Part shown: positions 1 to 6,788 of the stretch, in pieces | Layout: each line of letters opens with the position of its first letter | How positions within the stretch are numbered: position 1 is the stretch's first letter | Assembly: GCA_002715035.1 (NCBI GenBank) | Contig: PAXB01000003.1 | Span: forward strand, 1 to 6,979 | Origin: Fidelibacterota bacterium | GTDB taxonomy: Bacteria; Fidelibacterota; Marinisomatia; Marinisomatales; TCS55 | Length of the DNA stretch: 6,979 nt | Direction: 5' to 3' | Notes under the pieces: model-generated | Databases searched by the model: none | Told to the model about the DNA's origin: nothing | What the model saw: the letters and a program-made list of their open reading frames with translations, nothing else | Made by a program: the position numbers and the translations under genes

Positions 1-597
1 ATTAAATTGCGCTTCCGCTTCCTTTTGTTGACCTTTCTCTAATTTATCCATCCCCTGATACACCAAAAATCGTGCAATTTGATTTGGATCCTGAGACTGC
101 TTCAATTTTTGAATTGATTTAGTGATTTGTGTCGCCTGATCCCAGTTGCGTTGGTTTTCATAAATATCAAGTAAAAATTCGTTAGCCCATAAATTTTTTC
201 GATCCAGTTTTAATACCAATTCAGCCTCACGCTTCGCTTTATTCAAATGTCCAATTTGCTTAAAGTCAAGGGCCAGTGATTGATGAATATCACGACTTAT
301 GTCATTATTCAGATTAGGTCTTACGGTAAGGGATTGATGAATCTTCACCGCTGCTTGGGCATTGCCTTCTTCTCTTAAAATATCTCCCATTTGGAGATAA
401 GCATCAATATGATTTGTGTCCTGTTTAACCACATCTCGTAAGTGCTTTAGAGCCGTTCGTGTATCTCCTCTAACCATGGCATTCAAAGCATGGGTATATA
501 TGGACTCCGTACGCTTTTGTTTTTTGGGCCTGTAAAAATAAAAAGTAAATCCCCCCGCTGCAATGAGCAAAAGGATTATCGGTAAAAACCAGTTCAA
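1..597 (-). CDS. lapB: LapB-like membrane-anchored TPR protein, N-terminal part (3' end cut by window edge)
   Basis: The 199 visible residues start with one hydrophobic anchor (about residues 2-22, MNWFLPIILLLIAAGGF), then a basic stretch (RPKKQKR) and a run of TPR-type helical repeats from about residue 34 to the edge. The segment HIDAYLQMGDILREEGN followed by AVKIHQSL closely resembles the E. coli LapB (YciM) region with its IHQTL motif, and the next repeats also follow LapB order. In E. coli LapB sits on the inner membrane and, with LapA, promotes FtsH-dependent turnover of LpxC, limiting lipopolysaccharide synthesis. The same role here is inference. The C-terminal rubredoxin-like zinc module would lie outside the window. 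The chosen start is TTG (597-595), overlapping the lapA stop in TTGA. A GAGGGAG stretch about ten bases upstream could be its ribosome site. No ATG lies near that would keep the anchor. A generic TPR protein is the fallback, but the lapA neighbour makes LapB likely. Confidence 0.82.
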   Translation of the reverse strand, partial: MNWFLPIILLLIAAGGFTFYFYRPKKQKRTESIYTHALNAMVRGDTRTALKHLRDVVKQDTNHIDAYLQMGDILREEGNAQAAVKIHQSLTVRPNLNNDISRDIHQSLALDFKQIGHLNKAKREAELVLKLDRKNLWANEFLLDIYENQRNWDQATQITKSIQKLKQSQDPNQIARFLVYQGMDKLEKGQQKEAEAQFN

Positions 598-917
598 TGA
601 ATGTCTTCTCCCTCATCCGTGTCATATATACCCTCATCGATGGCTACATTTCGAAGATCGTTCAGTTCATCAGATAGTCGTCTATTTTTAGTTTTTAATG
701 AACGAATTTCCGTTTTAGCAGATAGAATATTGGTTACGGCAACACCATAACCGATTAAAATGCCAACCGATAGGGCCCCAAGCATTATCATTGCTACTTG
801 GACATTTTCATATTGAGCAAAAACCAAATTCACCGAAACCACTTTGGTATTTTGCATTAAAAAGACCAAAACCAGTATGAGTACCACCAACCCAGCAAAT
901 ATTTTAACCAGTTTCAT
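594..917 (-). CDS. lapA: LapA-domain (DUF1049) two-helix membrane protein
   Basis: This 107-residue protein has the LapA layout: TM helix 1 at about 4-21, directly followed by the typical QNT motif (22-24) and a short beta-like stretch (VVSVNLVF), then TM helix 2 at about 41-62 and a charged, probably coiled-coil tail at 67-91 (AKTEIRSLKTKNRRLSDEL). The C-terminus is acidic. In E. coli LapA (YciS) is the inner-membrane partner of LapB in control of LPS assembly. Finding the LapB-like gene directly downstream, with overlapping stop and start, supports the same pair here. The ATG shares one base with the stop of miaB (TGATG), which suggests translational coupling. Length matches the family (about 100 residues). 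That it regulates LPS in this organism is inferred from family and context. Confidence 0.85.
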   Translation of the reverse strand: MKLVKIFAGLVVLILVLVFLMQNTKVVSVNLVFAQYENVQVAMIMLGALSVGILIGYGVAVTNILSAKTEIRSLKTKNRRLSDELNDLRNVAIDEGIYDTDEGEDIH

Positions 918-2245
918 CAGGCTGCCTCCATTTCTTGAATTTGAACAATTTCCCCATGCAATGTAATGCCGCGAGCATCCATGATTTTCACAGGAATTAA
1001 ATCTTTAATTTTGGCATTCTCTTTATTAAAAACCACCCACTTGTTTGCATCTGTCCGGCCAGCCCATTGTTTTTTAGACCGTTTACTTTCTTTTTCCACC
1101 AATACCATTTCCACCCGTCCGACTATTGCTTTATTTCGAAATAATGTGTGCTTCTGTTGCATTTCTATCAGGCGTTCCAAGCGGTGCTGCTTTTCATCCT
1201 CCGGCACGTGATCATCAAATTCTGCTGCTTTCGTCCCCGGTCGTGATGAATATTTAAAGGTAAATGCTGAATCAAATTTAACCACTTCCATCACATCCAT
1301 AGTTTCCTGGAATTCAGCTTCATTTTCACCGGGGAACCCCACAATAATATCTGTTGAAATTCCTACATTTGGCAGCGTATTTCGAATTTGGTTCACCCGG
1401 GCTAAAAATTGATCTTTCGTGTACGTACGGTTCATACGATTGAGCACTTCATCATTCCCGGCCTGCAAGGGTAGATGAACATAATTACAAATATTATCAT
1501 ATTTGGCCATGACATTTAAAACGTCTTGCGTCATATCTTCAGGATGGGGTGACGTATACCGAATGCGTTTTAATCCCGGAATTTGGGCGACAGCATCCAA
1601 TAATTCATGAAATTTTTGACCTTCATGATGATAAGAATTTACATTTTGTCCCAGGAGTGTCACTTCAATAAATCCATCAGAAACCGCCTGGGCTGCCTCT
1701 TGAACTATACCTTCAACACTCCGGGATCGTTCTCTACCGCGAGTGAATGGTACAATACAAAATGTACAGAACTTATCGCATCCCCGCATGATAGAGATCC
1801 AGGCATTGATTCCTTTATTTCGGCTTGGAAACATATCATCATATACTTCAAAACGAGAAAGTTTAGTATCCACTAAATGGGATGATTCATTTGATCGTTC
1901 CCGTATCATTTCTGGTAATCGGCGATATGAATCTGGGCCCAAAACTATATCAACAAATGGTTTTGACTCCAATATATCCTCTTTCAGGTTTTGGGCCATA
2001 CAACCCAATACGCCAATAATTGTTTTGGGATTTTTCCGTTTAATCTGGTGATAATACCCTAAACGTGAGTGCACTTTATCCTCTGCGTGTTCCCGAATAG
2101 CACAGGTATTCACAAAAATTGCATCTGCGGTATGAATATCCTTAGTTTCTGAAAATCCCTCCCGGGTGAGAAGGCCAGAGACCAGTTCAGAATCAGCCAC
2201 ATTCATTTGACAGCCATATGTTTCGATGAAGTAAGATTTACTCAT
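917..2245 (-). CDS. miaB: tRNA-2-methylthio-N6-dimethylallyladenosine synthase MiaB
   Basis: MiaB is a radical-SAM methylthiotransferase that adds a methylthio group to i6A37 of tRNAs reading UNN codons. The 442 residues show the full three-part layout. The N-terminal UPF0004 domain has the auxiliary cluster cysteines C12 (YGCQMN), C48 (NTCAIREHAEDK) and C82 (LGCMAQ). The radical-SAM barrel has CxxxCxxC at C156, C160 and C163 (GCDKFCTFCIVP), plus the GQNVNSY, LPLQAGND and TDIIVGFPGE motifs. A C-terminal TRAM domain follows (about 371-438). NTCAIREHAEDK and the overall length favour MiaB over the paralogues MtaB and RimO. The start is ATG, 46 bases after the M23 gene stop, with no clear Shine-Dalgarno. 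The 3' end overlaps lapA by one base. All six cluster cysteines are present and the gene looks intact. Confidence 0.97.
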   Translation of the reverse strand: MSKSYFIETYGCQMNVADSELVSGLLTREGFSETKDIHTADAIFVNTCAIREHAEDKVHSRLGYYHQIKRKNPKTIIGVLGCMAQNLKEDILESKPFVDIVLGPDSYRRLPEMIRERSNESSHLVDTKLSRFEVYDDMFPSRNKGINAWISIMRGCDKFCTFCIVPFTRGRERSRSVEGIVQEAAQAVSDGFIEVTLLGQNVNSYHHEGQKFHELLDAVAQIPGLKRIRYTSPHPEDMTQDVLNVMAKYDNICNYVHLPLQAGNDEVLNRMNRTYTKDQFLARVNQIRNTLPNVGISTDIIVGFPGENEAEFQETMDVMEVVKFDSAFTFKYSSRPGTKAAEFDDHVPEDEKQHRLERLIEMQQKHTLFRNKAIVGRVEMVLVEKESKRSKKQWAGRTDANKWVVFNKENAKIKDLIPVKIMDARGITLHGEIVQIQEMEAA

Positions 2246-2291
2246 GGTATTGACTTGAAAATTACTGTGAGAGATATAGAGGAAAAAAGGC

Positions 2292-3230
2292 TTACTTCAG
2301 GTAGCCGGAGAAAAAATAATCCATGGGATTTTGGGGGGCGCCATATTGATGGACTTCATAATGAAGATGGGGCCCGGCAGATCGACCGGAATTGCCAGAC
2401 ATGGCAATCAACTCCCCGCGCTGCAATTGCTGTCCCCCTTTAACTTTTATTTTTGATAAATGAGCATAAATTGTTCGATATCCATTTCCATGATCAATTT
2501 TAATGACTTTCCCAAATCCACCCTGATTCCCTGCAAACTTCACTTTACCTTCCGCCGGGGAGTAAATTTTAGTGCCTGTATTTATTGCAAAATCCAAACC
2601 GTAATGAAATCGAACTTTCCCATTAAATGGATCTTCACGATATCCAAATCCGGATCCCATATAACCTTCTTGAACCGGACGAATGGATGGAACAATTTTT
2701 AAATTATCAGAATGATCACGCACAGAGTTGAACATCGAATTATAACTTTCCAATTCCAGTTTAACTTTTCTTGATAAAGCATCTACATCCATTTCAATTT
2801 CTGAAATGAGGGAAGTCACATCGGGAGCAATTCCATCCAAATCTACATTTTTAATTTTAGTACCACCGATGCCCATTTTACGAACATCTTGATCTATCTG
2901 AGGTAATCCCGCATAAGTTCTGATGGCCAAATCCTTTTTTTCTATAATGCCCACTTGTCCGGATACATCTTCAAGTTGGGTCTGCAAATCAACCAATGTT
3001 TGTGTCAAATTTTGATAATTCGCCTGAAGATTCTTCAATTTTGTTTTGTATAAAATCTCCGTAAGGGCATCGGCACTGAAAAATAGTGCGATAGAAATAA
3101 ATATGACAGCTATTCCTGAAACCGTCAATAACTTTTGACGGGAAAAATGGAAGCGCTGCATACCCGAATCGCGTTCGGATACAATGATATAATTATGATA
3201 TTTATTAGATTTTTTCTTTTGACGAAACAT
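2292..3230 (-). CDS. Membrane-anchored M23 (LytM-type) peptidase with coiled-coil
   Basis: This 312-residue envelope protein probably cuts peptidoglycan cross-links or regulates their cleavage. A basic cytoplasmic head (FRQKKKSNK) precedes a single TM or uncleaved signal-anchor helix at about 34-53. A predicted coiled coil at about 57-98 (NLQANYQNLTQTLVDLQTQL) and a linker lead to the M23 domain at about 184-305. By analogy with LytM the zinc ligands are H209 and D213 (HYGLD) and H290 (HLHYEV), with H257 (YAHLSK) and H288 as catalytic histidines. All are present, so the enzyme is probably active, unlike degenerate EnvC/NlpD-type regulators. GSGFGYREDPFNGK is the usual entry motif of the domain. 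The start is ATG, and AGGACGG about ten bases upstream may be the ribosome site. It lies 61 bases after the sigma fragment and 46 before miaB. The substrate cannot be read from sequence. Confidence 0.93.
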   Translation of the reverse strand: MFRQKKKSNKYHNYIIVSERDSGMQRFHFSRQKLLTVSGIAVIFISIALFFSADALTEILYKTKLKNLQANYQNLTQTLVDLQTQLEDVSGQVGIIEKKDLAIRTYAGLPQIDQDVRKMGIGGTKIKNVDLDGIAPDVTSLISEIEMDVDALSRKVKLELESYNSMFNSVRDHSDNLKIVPSIRPVQEGYMGSGFGYREDPFNGKVRFHYGLDFAINTGTKIYSPAEGKVKFAGNQGGFGKVIKIDHGNGYRTIYAHLSKIKVKGGQQLQRGELIAMSGNSGRSAGPHLHYEVHQYGAPQNPMDYFFSGYLK

Positions 3231-3291
3231 GGTTTATCCGTCCTACTGAGTCATGTAATTTACAACAATGAACATCATTCTTCAATATGGA

Positions 3292-3507
3292 TCATTTCAG
3301 GTATCTTTGGATTAAATGAGAACGTGTATTATGCCTGAGTTTTTGCAATCCTTTGGTTTTAATCTGCCGAATTCTTTCACCGGATTTTGCACGTTGGGCC
3401 AGACGAACTTCTTCCTCATTTGAAAGAGGTTCCAAATCCTTGATTTCCTTTAAATATTGGATGAGTGCTGTTTTTTGTTTATATGAGGCGGGGATAGACG
3501 GAGACAA
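3292..3507 (-). pseudogene. rpoD: Internally deleted RpoD-type sigma factor: region 1.2 fused in frame to the end of region 4.2
   Basis: The 71-residue frame contains two separate parts of a primary sigma factor. Residues 14-44 (ALIQYLKEIKDLEPLSNEEE and on to AQRAKSGE) match sigma-70 region 1.2, the consensus YLKEIG..pLLT.EEEveLAkri..Gd. Residues 44-71 (ERIRQIKTKGLQKLRHNTRS and on to the stop) match the recognition helix of region 4.2 and the natural C-terminus; E. coli RpoD has [20 protein letters not shown] followed by a short tail. The join is at codon E44 (3376-3378). Short primary sigma factors are typically near 280-370 residues, so regions 2.1-2.4, 3 and most of 4 (probably over 200 residues) are absent. 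The product could not bind core polymerase or the -10 element in the normal way. The frame is open to the natural stop. The only usable start is TTG, 11 bases after the coiled-coil gene, with no clear Shine-Dalgarno. It may be a deletion pseudogene, an assembly or amplification artefact, or a translated microprotein. Confidence 0.8.
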
Positions 3508-3518
3508 TGACTTTATTC

Positions 3519-3956
3519 TTATTCAGGGTTTTCTGATGCTGCAGAACCATTGTCCATATCCATTTTTTCATCAGTTGAACTTTCTATTAATTCTTCCTTA
3601 GAAACATCGCTATCCTGAATATTATATTCCTCTTTTATTCGATTAATTTCATTTTCCCTTTCCAAAACGTCATTAGAAATAACATTAATTCTTTCTACAT
3701 GAATAAAAAAATCTGAATTCCCGGTAAAATTCACCATATTATCATCCTTCGCCTGCTCGTAAACCAATTTCCCTAGCGCTTCTTTTTCCCTGCGAATTTC
3801 CCGTTTGAGCTGGTGAATATCCAGTTTGATTTTGCTTATTTTGGTTAATTCTTCTGTTTTTGCAACGGCTACCTTGCTCACTTCTTCTGCTTTTTCAACA
3901 GCAGCAGTACCCCATTCTTTCATATTATCTTTTAAGTCATCCCATAATTTGGACAT
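3519..3956 (-). CDS. Conserved-looking coiled-coil protein of unknown function
   Basis: I do not recognise a named family for this 145-residue protein. It is soluble, with no signal peptide or TM helix. The N-terminus (SKLWDDLKDNMKEWGTAAVE) looks like an amphipathic helix and leads into a long heptad-like, charged helical stretch at about 20-70 (KAEEVSKVAVAKTEELTKIS, then IKLDIHQLKREIRREKEALG KLVYEQ). A second helical stretch covers about 85-110, and the tail (112-145) is acidic, low-complexity and probably disordered. The pattern of a helix followed by KLxxxIxxLKxExxxxxxxLGxxVY occurs in small uncharacterised proteins of several Gram-negative phyla; this is recall, not a search. The start is ATG with AGAAG just upstream as a possible ribosome site. 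It ends 11 bases before the sigma fragment, so the two are probably co-transcribed. Its function is unknown. Confidence 0.75.
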   Translation of the reverse strand: MSKLWDDLKDNMKEWGTAAVEKAEEVSKVAVAKTEELTKISKIKLDIHQLKREIRREKEALGKLVYEQAKDDNMVNFTGNSDFFIHVERINVISNDVLERENEINRIKEEYNIQDSDVSKEELIESSTDEKMDMDNGSAASENPE

Positions 3957-4000
3957 AATCTTCTCGCTTTTGTGTTAAAATAGTGTTGGAATTTGAATGA

Positions 4001-4165
4001 TTAATCTTTTTTCAGCAACATATTTGCAATATAAAATATACCGGAACCAATAATCAATGCGTTGAGTTCCAACATGACATTATTTTCACGGATGCCCCAG
4101 ACGAGTCCAGACAGTAAAATAACCATAGAGACTACCTGAATACTTCTAAGTAGGACGTACTTCAT
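4001..4165 (-). CDS. Small two-helix membrane protein (54 aa), hypothetical
   Basis: This short frame fills most of the gap between the FAD oxidoreductase and the coiled-coil gene. It starts at an ATG inside the last codons of the oxidoreductase (20-base overlap in another frame) and ends at TAA. The product begins MKYVLLRSIQVVSMVILLSG and has two hydrophobic segments, about 8-24 and 32-50, joined by a short charged turn (GIRENN). It ends MLLKKD, so a hairpin with both ends in the cytoplasm is plausible from the basic residues. No clear Shine-Dalgarno is seen upstream, and no family is recognised. Support comes from the two clean hydrophobic stretches, the fit into an otherwise empty gap and the same direction as its neighbours. 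A chance frame in AT-rich DNA remains possible. Confidence 0.55.
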   Translation of the reverse strand: MKYVLLRSIQVVSMVILLSGLVWGIRENNVMLELNALIIGSGIFYIANMLLKKD

Positions 4166-5207
4166 ATCGATATCGGAGATTTATCCAACGCAGTATATTT
4201 TTAAAGTTCCAAGCATATGCATCCGCTAATATAGATAGTGGATTCGATTTTTCTGAAAGTTTTATTGCCAATCCAGCCATTCGTTTATCACTCAATTGTT
4301 CATACATAATACGGTTAACAAAAGAAAGACGCCGTTTTTGGTTCAATTCTTTTACAATTATCTGCGATTCATTCTTTTTTCCGGTAATTGATAGTGCTGC
4401 CGCCTGGCCAGACATCATGGACATCCGGATTCCAAATCCGAATAAATAATCCTGATATCCACCTGCTTCACCAATTTTATATGGCGGAAACATGGTACCA
4501 AAAGGCAGAGAAAAACTGCCGCGACTTCCAAAGGGAATTTCGTTCGGCACCGATATTCCTGTCTCATTAAAATATGCCCGTGCGTTTTGGAGAAAATTAA
4601 CCACAGTATTTTTCGGTTTTTTGAATGCCGTAGCTAAGGTTCCGTTACCATTGATAATGATAAGGTACGCATACCCTTTTGGCGCAAATTGGCTGCCTAA
4701 AAGTAAATGAACCTGATTTTTTAATGTTGTTTTAAAGTTTATTCCACGAATATATGCTGCTGCTTTTCTCGAACCTGTTGCGATTATATGACAAGTCTTC
4801 GGAGCTTTTTTACCCAATTCAAACCGAACTCCAATTTCTTTGCATTGACGATATAATTGATAATCCAAATCATTAATACCGCTCCCCCGTTTTACCATAT
4901 AAAAAAATGGCTGGTTATTTTGGATGGTGATTGGTTTCCCAAATAGCGTATGGACGAAAAATCGAGAAATCGGGTAAGTTGTTAAATCATTAAATTTAAA
5001 CGCCGATTGTTTAAAAAATGTCGGCACATTTCTGGAAAAAATCCAATTTTCTAATCCTTCATAATCTCCGTGACGCCCTGCCCCCACTTTGCTTTCTTTT
5101 TCAAATATGACAGGATCAAACCCTGCTTTTTTTAATTGAATCGCTGCCGTTAAACCTGCCACGCCTCCTCCGGCGATTTGAATTGATTTATGTGATGAGA
5201 CTACCAC
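4146..5207 (-). CDS. FAD-dependent oxidoreductase, geranylgeranyl-reductase-like
   Basis: This 353-residue flavoprotein belongs to the broad p-hydroxybenzoate-hydroxylase fold that includes geranylgeranyl reductases. The N-terminal dinucleotide-binding motif is IAGGGVAGLTAAIQLKKAGF (11-30; G13, G15, G18), with E36 closing strand 2 (VIFEKE). The second FAD motif is ATG at 143-145 (HIIATGS). The third, at about 245-270, reads IGEAGGYQDYLFGFGIRMSM followed by MSGQAA; here E247 stands where most relatives have the Asp of GDAAG. The C-terminal part (about 285-353) is helical and basic. The protein is at the short end of the family. The start is GTG, only six bases after the serA stop, with no clear Shine-Dalgarno. 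No ATG lies between it and the FAD motif, so this start is nearly forced. The substrate is unknown; prenyl lipid reduction is one possibility but context gives no support. Confidence 0.82.
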   Translation of the reverse strand: MVVSSHKSIQIAGGGVAGLTAAIQLKKAGFDPVIFEKESKVGAGRHGDYEGLENWIFSRNVPTFFKQSAFKFNDLTTYPISRFFVHTLFGKPITIQNNQPFFYMVKRGSGINDLDYQLYRQCKEIGVRFELGKKAPKTCHIIATGSRKAAAYIRGINFKTTLKNQVHLLLGSQFAPKGYAYLIIINGNGTLATAFKKPKNTVVNFLQNARAYFNETGISVPNEIPFGSRGSFSLPFGTMFPPYKIGEAGGYQDYLFGFGIRMSMMSGQAAALSITGKKNESQIIVKELNQKRRLSFVNRIMYEQLSDKRMAGLAIKLSEKSNPLSILADAYAWNFKNILRWINLRYRYEVRPT

Positions 5208-5213
5208 TGAAAA

Positions 5214-6788
5214 TCAGCAATGCAACTGCTGAACCGAAATAATTTCCGGCAAGTCTTCTAAATCATTTAATATATCTTCCGCCACAGGATTATCCACCCG
5301 AATCACGGCAAATGCTTCACCATCGTTCATTTCCCGACTTAACAAATATGCACCAATATTCACATTTGCTTTTCCCAACATGGTACCCACTTTTCCAATG
5401 ACGCCGGGAACATCCTTATTTCGGGCAAAAAGCATGGTACCGTAAGGTGTCACGTCGAATTCATATCCCAGTATATTTACCAGCCTGATTTGGTTCCCCT
5501 CAAAAACGCTCCCATGGATTTCTGTACAATCTGTTTCTCCTGTAACCTGTGTTCGAATCAAATTGGTATATGAACCACAATCAGACGTATAGCTATGTTC
5601 TATTCCAATGCCCAATTCAATGGCAAGCGTTTCTGCATTAATATAGTTAACGCGATCAGGAATGCGGTCATTGAGCAAGCCTTTTAAAAATGCCAATGCC
5701 GCTGGCTTCGCTTCATCCATGGTGCCGGCGCATTCCACGTGGACTTTTTTTATTGCCCTAGGATTTAGCTGTCCTTGAAGTTTTCCCATGGTTTCTGCCA
5801 AATCCAGATTAATTTGAATTTCTTTCAGTTTTGCTAAATCAGAAATTGGCATATTCAATGCGTTATTTAATTTTTCATGAATTAAATAATCCCGAACTTG
5901 TTCACATACGGCCATGCTCACCCCTTCTTTGGCTTCCTGCGTAGACGCACCCAAATGAGGAGTTAATACAATATTTGGTGCTTTCACCAGTGGATTGGAC
6001 GTCTCTATCGGTTCCGAGGTAAAAACATCAATGGCAGCACCACCGATTTTTCCTTTGGTCAATGCTTTTGCCAAATCGGTCTCATTGATAATACCGCCGC
6101 GTGCCACATTGATAATTCTTGCTGTTTTTTTCATGGATGAAAGACGATCATAATCAAAAAGGTCTCGCGTACCATCTGTTAATGGTACATGGACGGTAAT
6201 AAAGTCCGATCGTGTTGTTAATGTATCCAAATCAACAATGTTAACTTCATCAGGGTTAAACATATCCTGATTCATGTAGGGGTCATAACCAAGAATTTTC
6301 ATACCAAAGGATCGGCATCGGCTCATGACTTCCCGACCAATTTTACCCATGCCCACAATGCCCAATGTTTTATTACGAAGCTCCGTTCCAACCAAGGCAT
6401 GTCTATTCCATTCACCACTTTTCATACCCCTATCTCCAACAGAAATATTCCGGGAAAGTGTCAGCATCATAGCCACTGTATGTTCGGCTGCGGATATGGT
6501 ATTGACATCTGGTGTATTCATGACCACAATCCCTCGGCGGGTGGCAGCGGGAATATCAATATTATCCACTCCCACACCGGCGCGGCCAATGGCTTGGAGA
6601 TTTTCAGCCGATGCAATCATATCTTCCGTAATTTTTGTTCCGCTGCGGATAATCCAACCATGCACGTCCTTGCATGCGTCAGCTTTTTCTTCCGGTGTAC
6701 CCTTTGGTAGGTTAACCACTTCAAATTTGGCTTCATTCAAAACGGCCATGCCGCTTTCAGTAATCGGATCTGATACAAGAATTTTCAT
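5214..6788 (-). CDS. serA: D-3-phosphoglycerate dehydrogenase, long form with ACT domain
   Basis: SerA oxidises 3-phosphoglycerate to 3-phosphohydroxypyruvate with NAD, the first step of serine synthesis. This is the long type (524 residues from the preferred start). In the numbering that includes the GTG codon just before the ATG, the NAD motif GMGKIG is at 147-152 with D170 (GYDPY) as the NAD-selecting acid. The catalytic residues are R231 (NVARGG), E260 (SEP) and H279 (TPHLGAST). An allosteric substrate-binding domain follows at about 320-448 (NYINAETLAIELGI), then a C-terminal ACT domain at about 453-525 (DVPGVIGKVGTMLGKANVNI), which often binds serine for feedback control. The start is taken as ATG at 6788-6786, giving MKILVSDPI as in relatives, rather than the adjoining GTG at 6791. 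It is the first gene of the visible block, so its upstream region probably holds a promoter. Confidence 0.97.
   Translation of the reverse strand: MKILVSDPITESGMAVLNEAKFEVVNLPKGTPEEKADACKDVHGWIIRSGTKITEDMIASAENLQAIGRAGVGVDNIDIPAATRRGIVVMNTPDVNTISAAEHTVAMMLTLSRNISVGDRGMKSGEWNRHALVGTELRNKTLGIVGMGKIGREVMSRCRSFGMKILGYDPYMNQDMFNPDEVNIVDLDTLTTRSDFITVHVPLTDGTRDLFDYDRLSSMKKTARIINVARGGIINETDLAKALTKGKIGGAAIDVFTSEPIETSNPLVKAPNIVLTPHLGASTQEAKEGVSMAVCEQVRDYLIHEKLNNALNMPISDLAKLKEIQINLDLAETMGKLQGQLNPRAIKKVHVECAGTMDEAKPAALAFLKGLLNDRIPDRVNYINAETLAIELGIGIEHSYTSDCGSYTNLIRTQVTGETDCTEIHGSVFEGNQIRLVNILGYEFDVTPYGTMLFARNKDVPGVIGKVGTMLGKANVNIGAYLLSREMNDGEAFAVIRVDNPVAEDILNDLEDLPEIISVQQLHC

Noticed and set aside
966..2443. 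Several plus-strand open frames of 78-102 residues opposite miaB and the M23 gene.
   Set aside because: They lie antisense to clearly conserved coding sequence, have no recognisable motifs and have the composition of shadow frames.
3231..3291. A frameshifted continuation of the sigma factor after the region 1.2 part.
   Set aside because: Reading the other two minus-strand frames through 3290-3380 gives early stops and no region 2 motifs. The remaining frame matches region 4.2, so the loss is a deletion and not a shift.
3369..3374. An EcoRI site (gaattc) right beside the fusion point of the sigma remnant, suggesting a cloning chimera.
   Set aside because: The site arises naturally from common codons for the conserved Arg-Ile-Arg of the recognition helix (AGA ATT CGG), and the join itself lies a few bases away. 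A cloning origin cannot be excluded but the site is not evidence for it.
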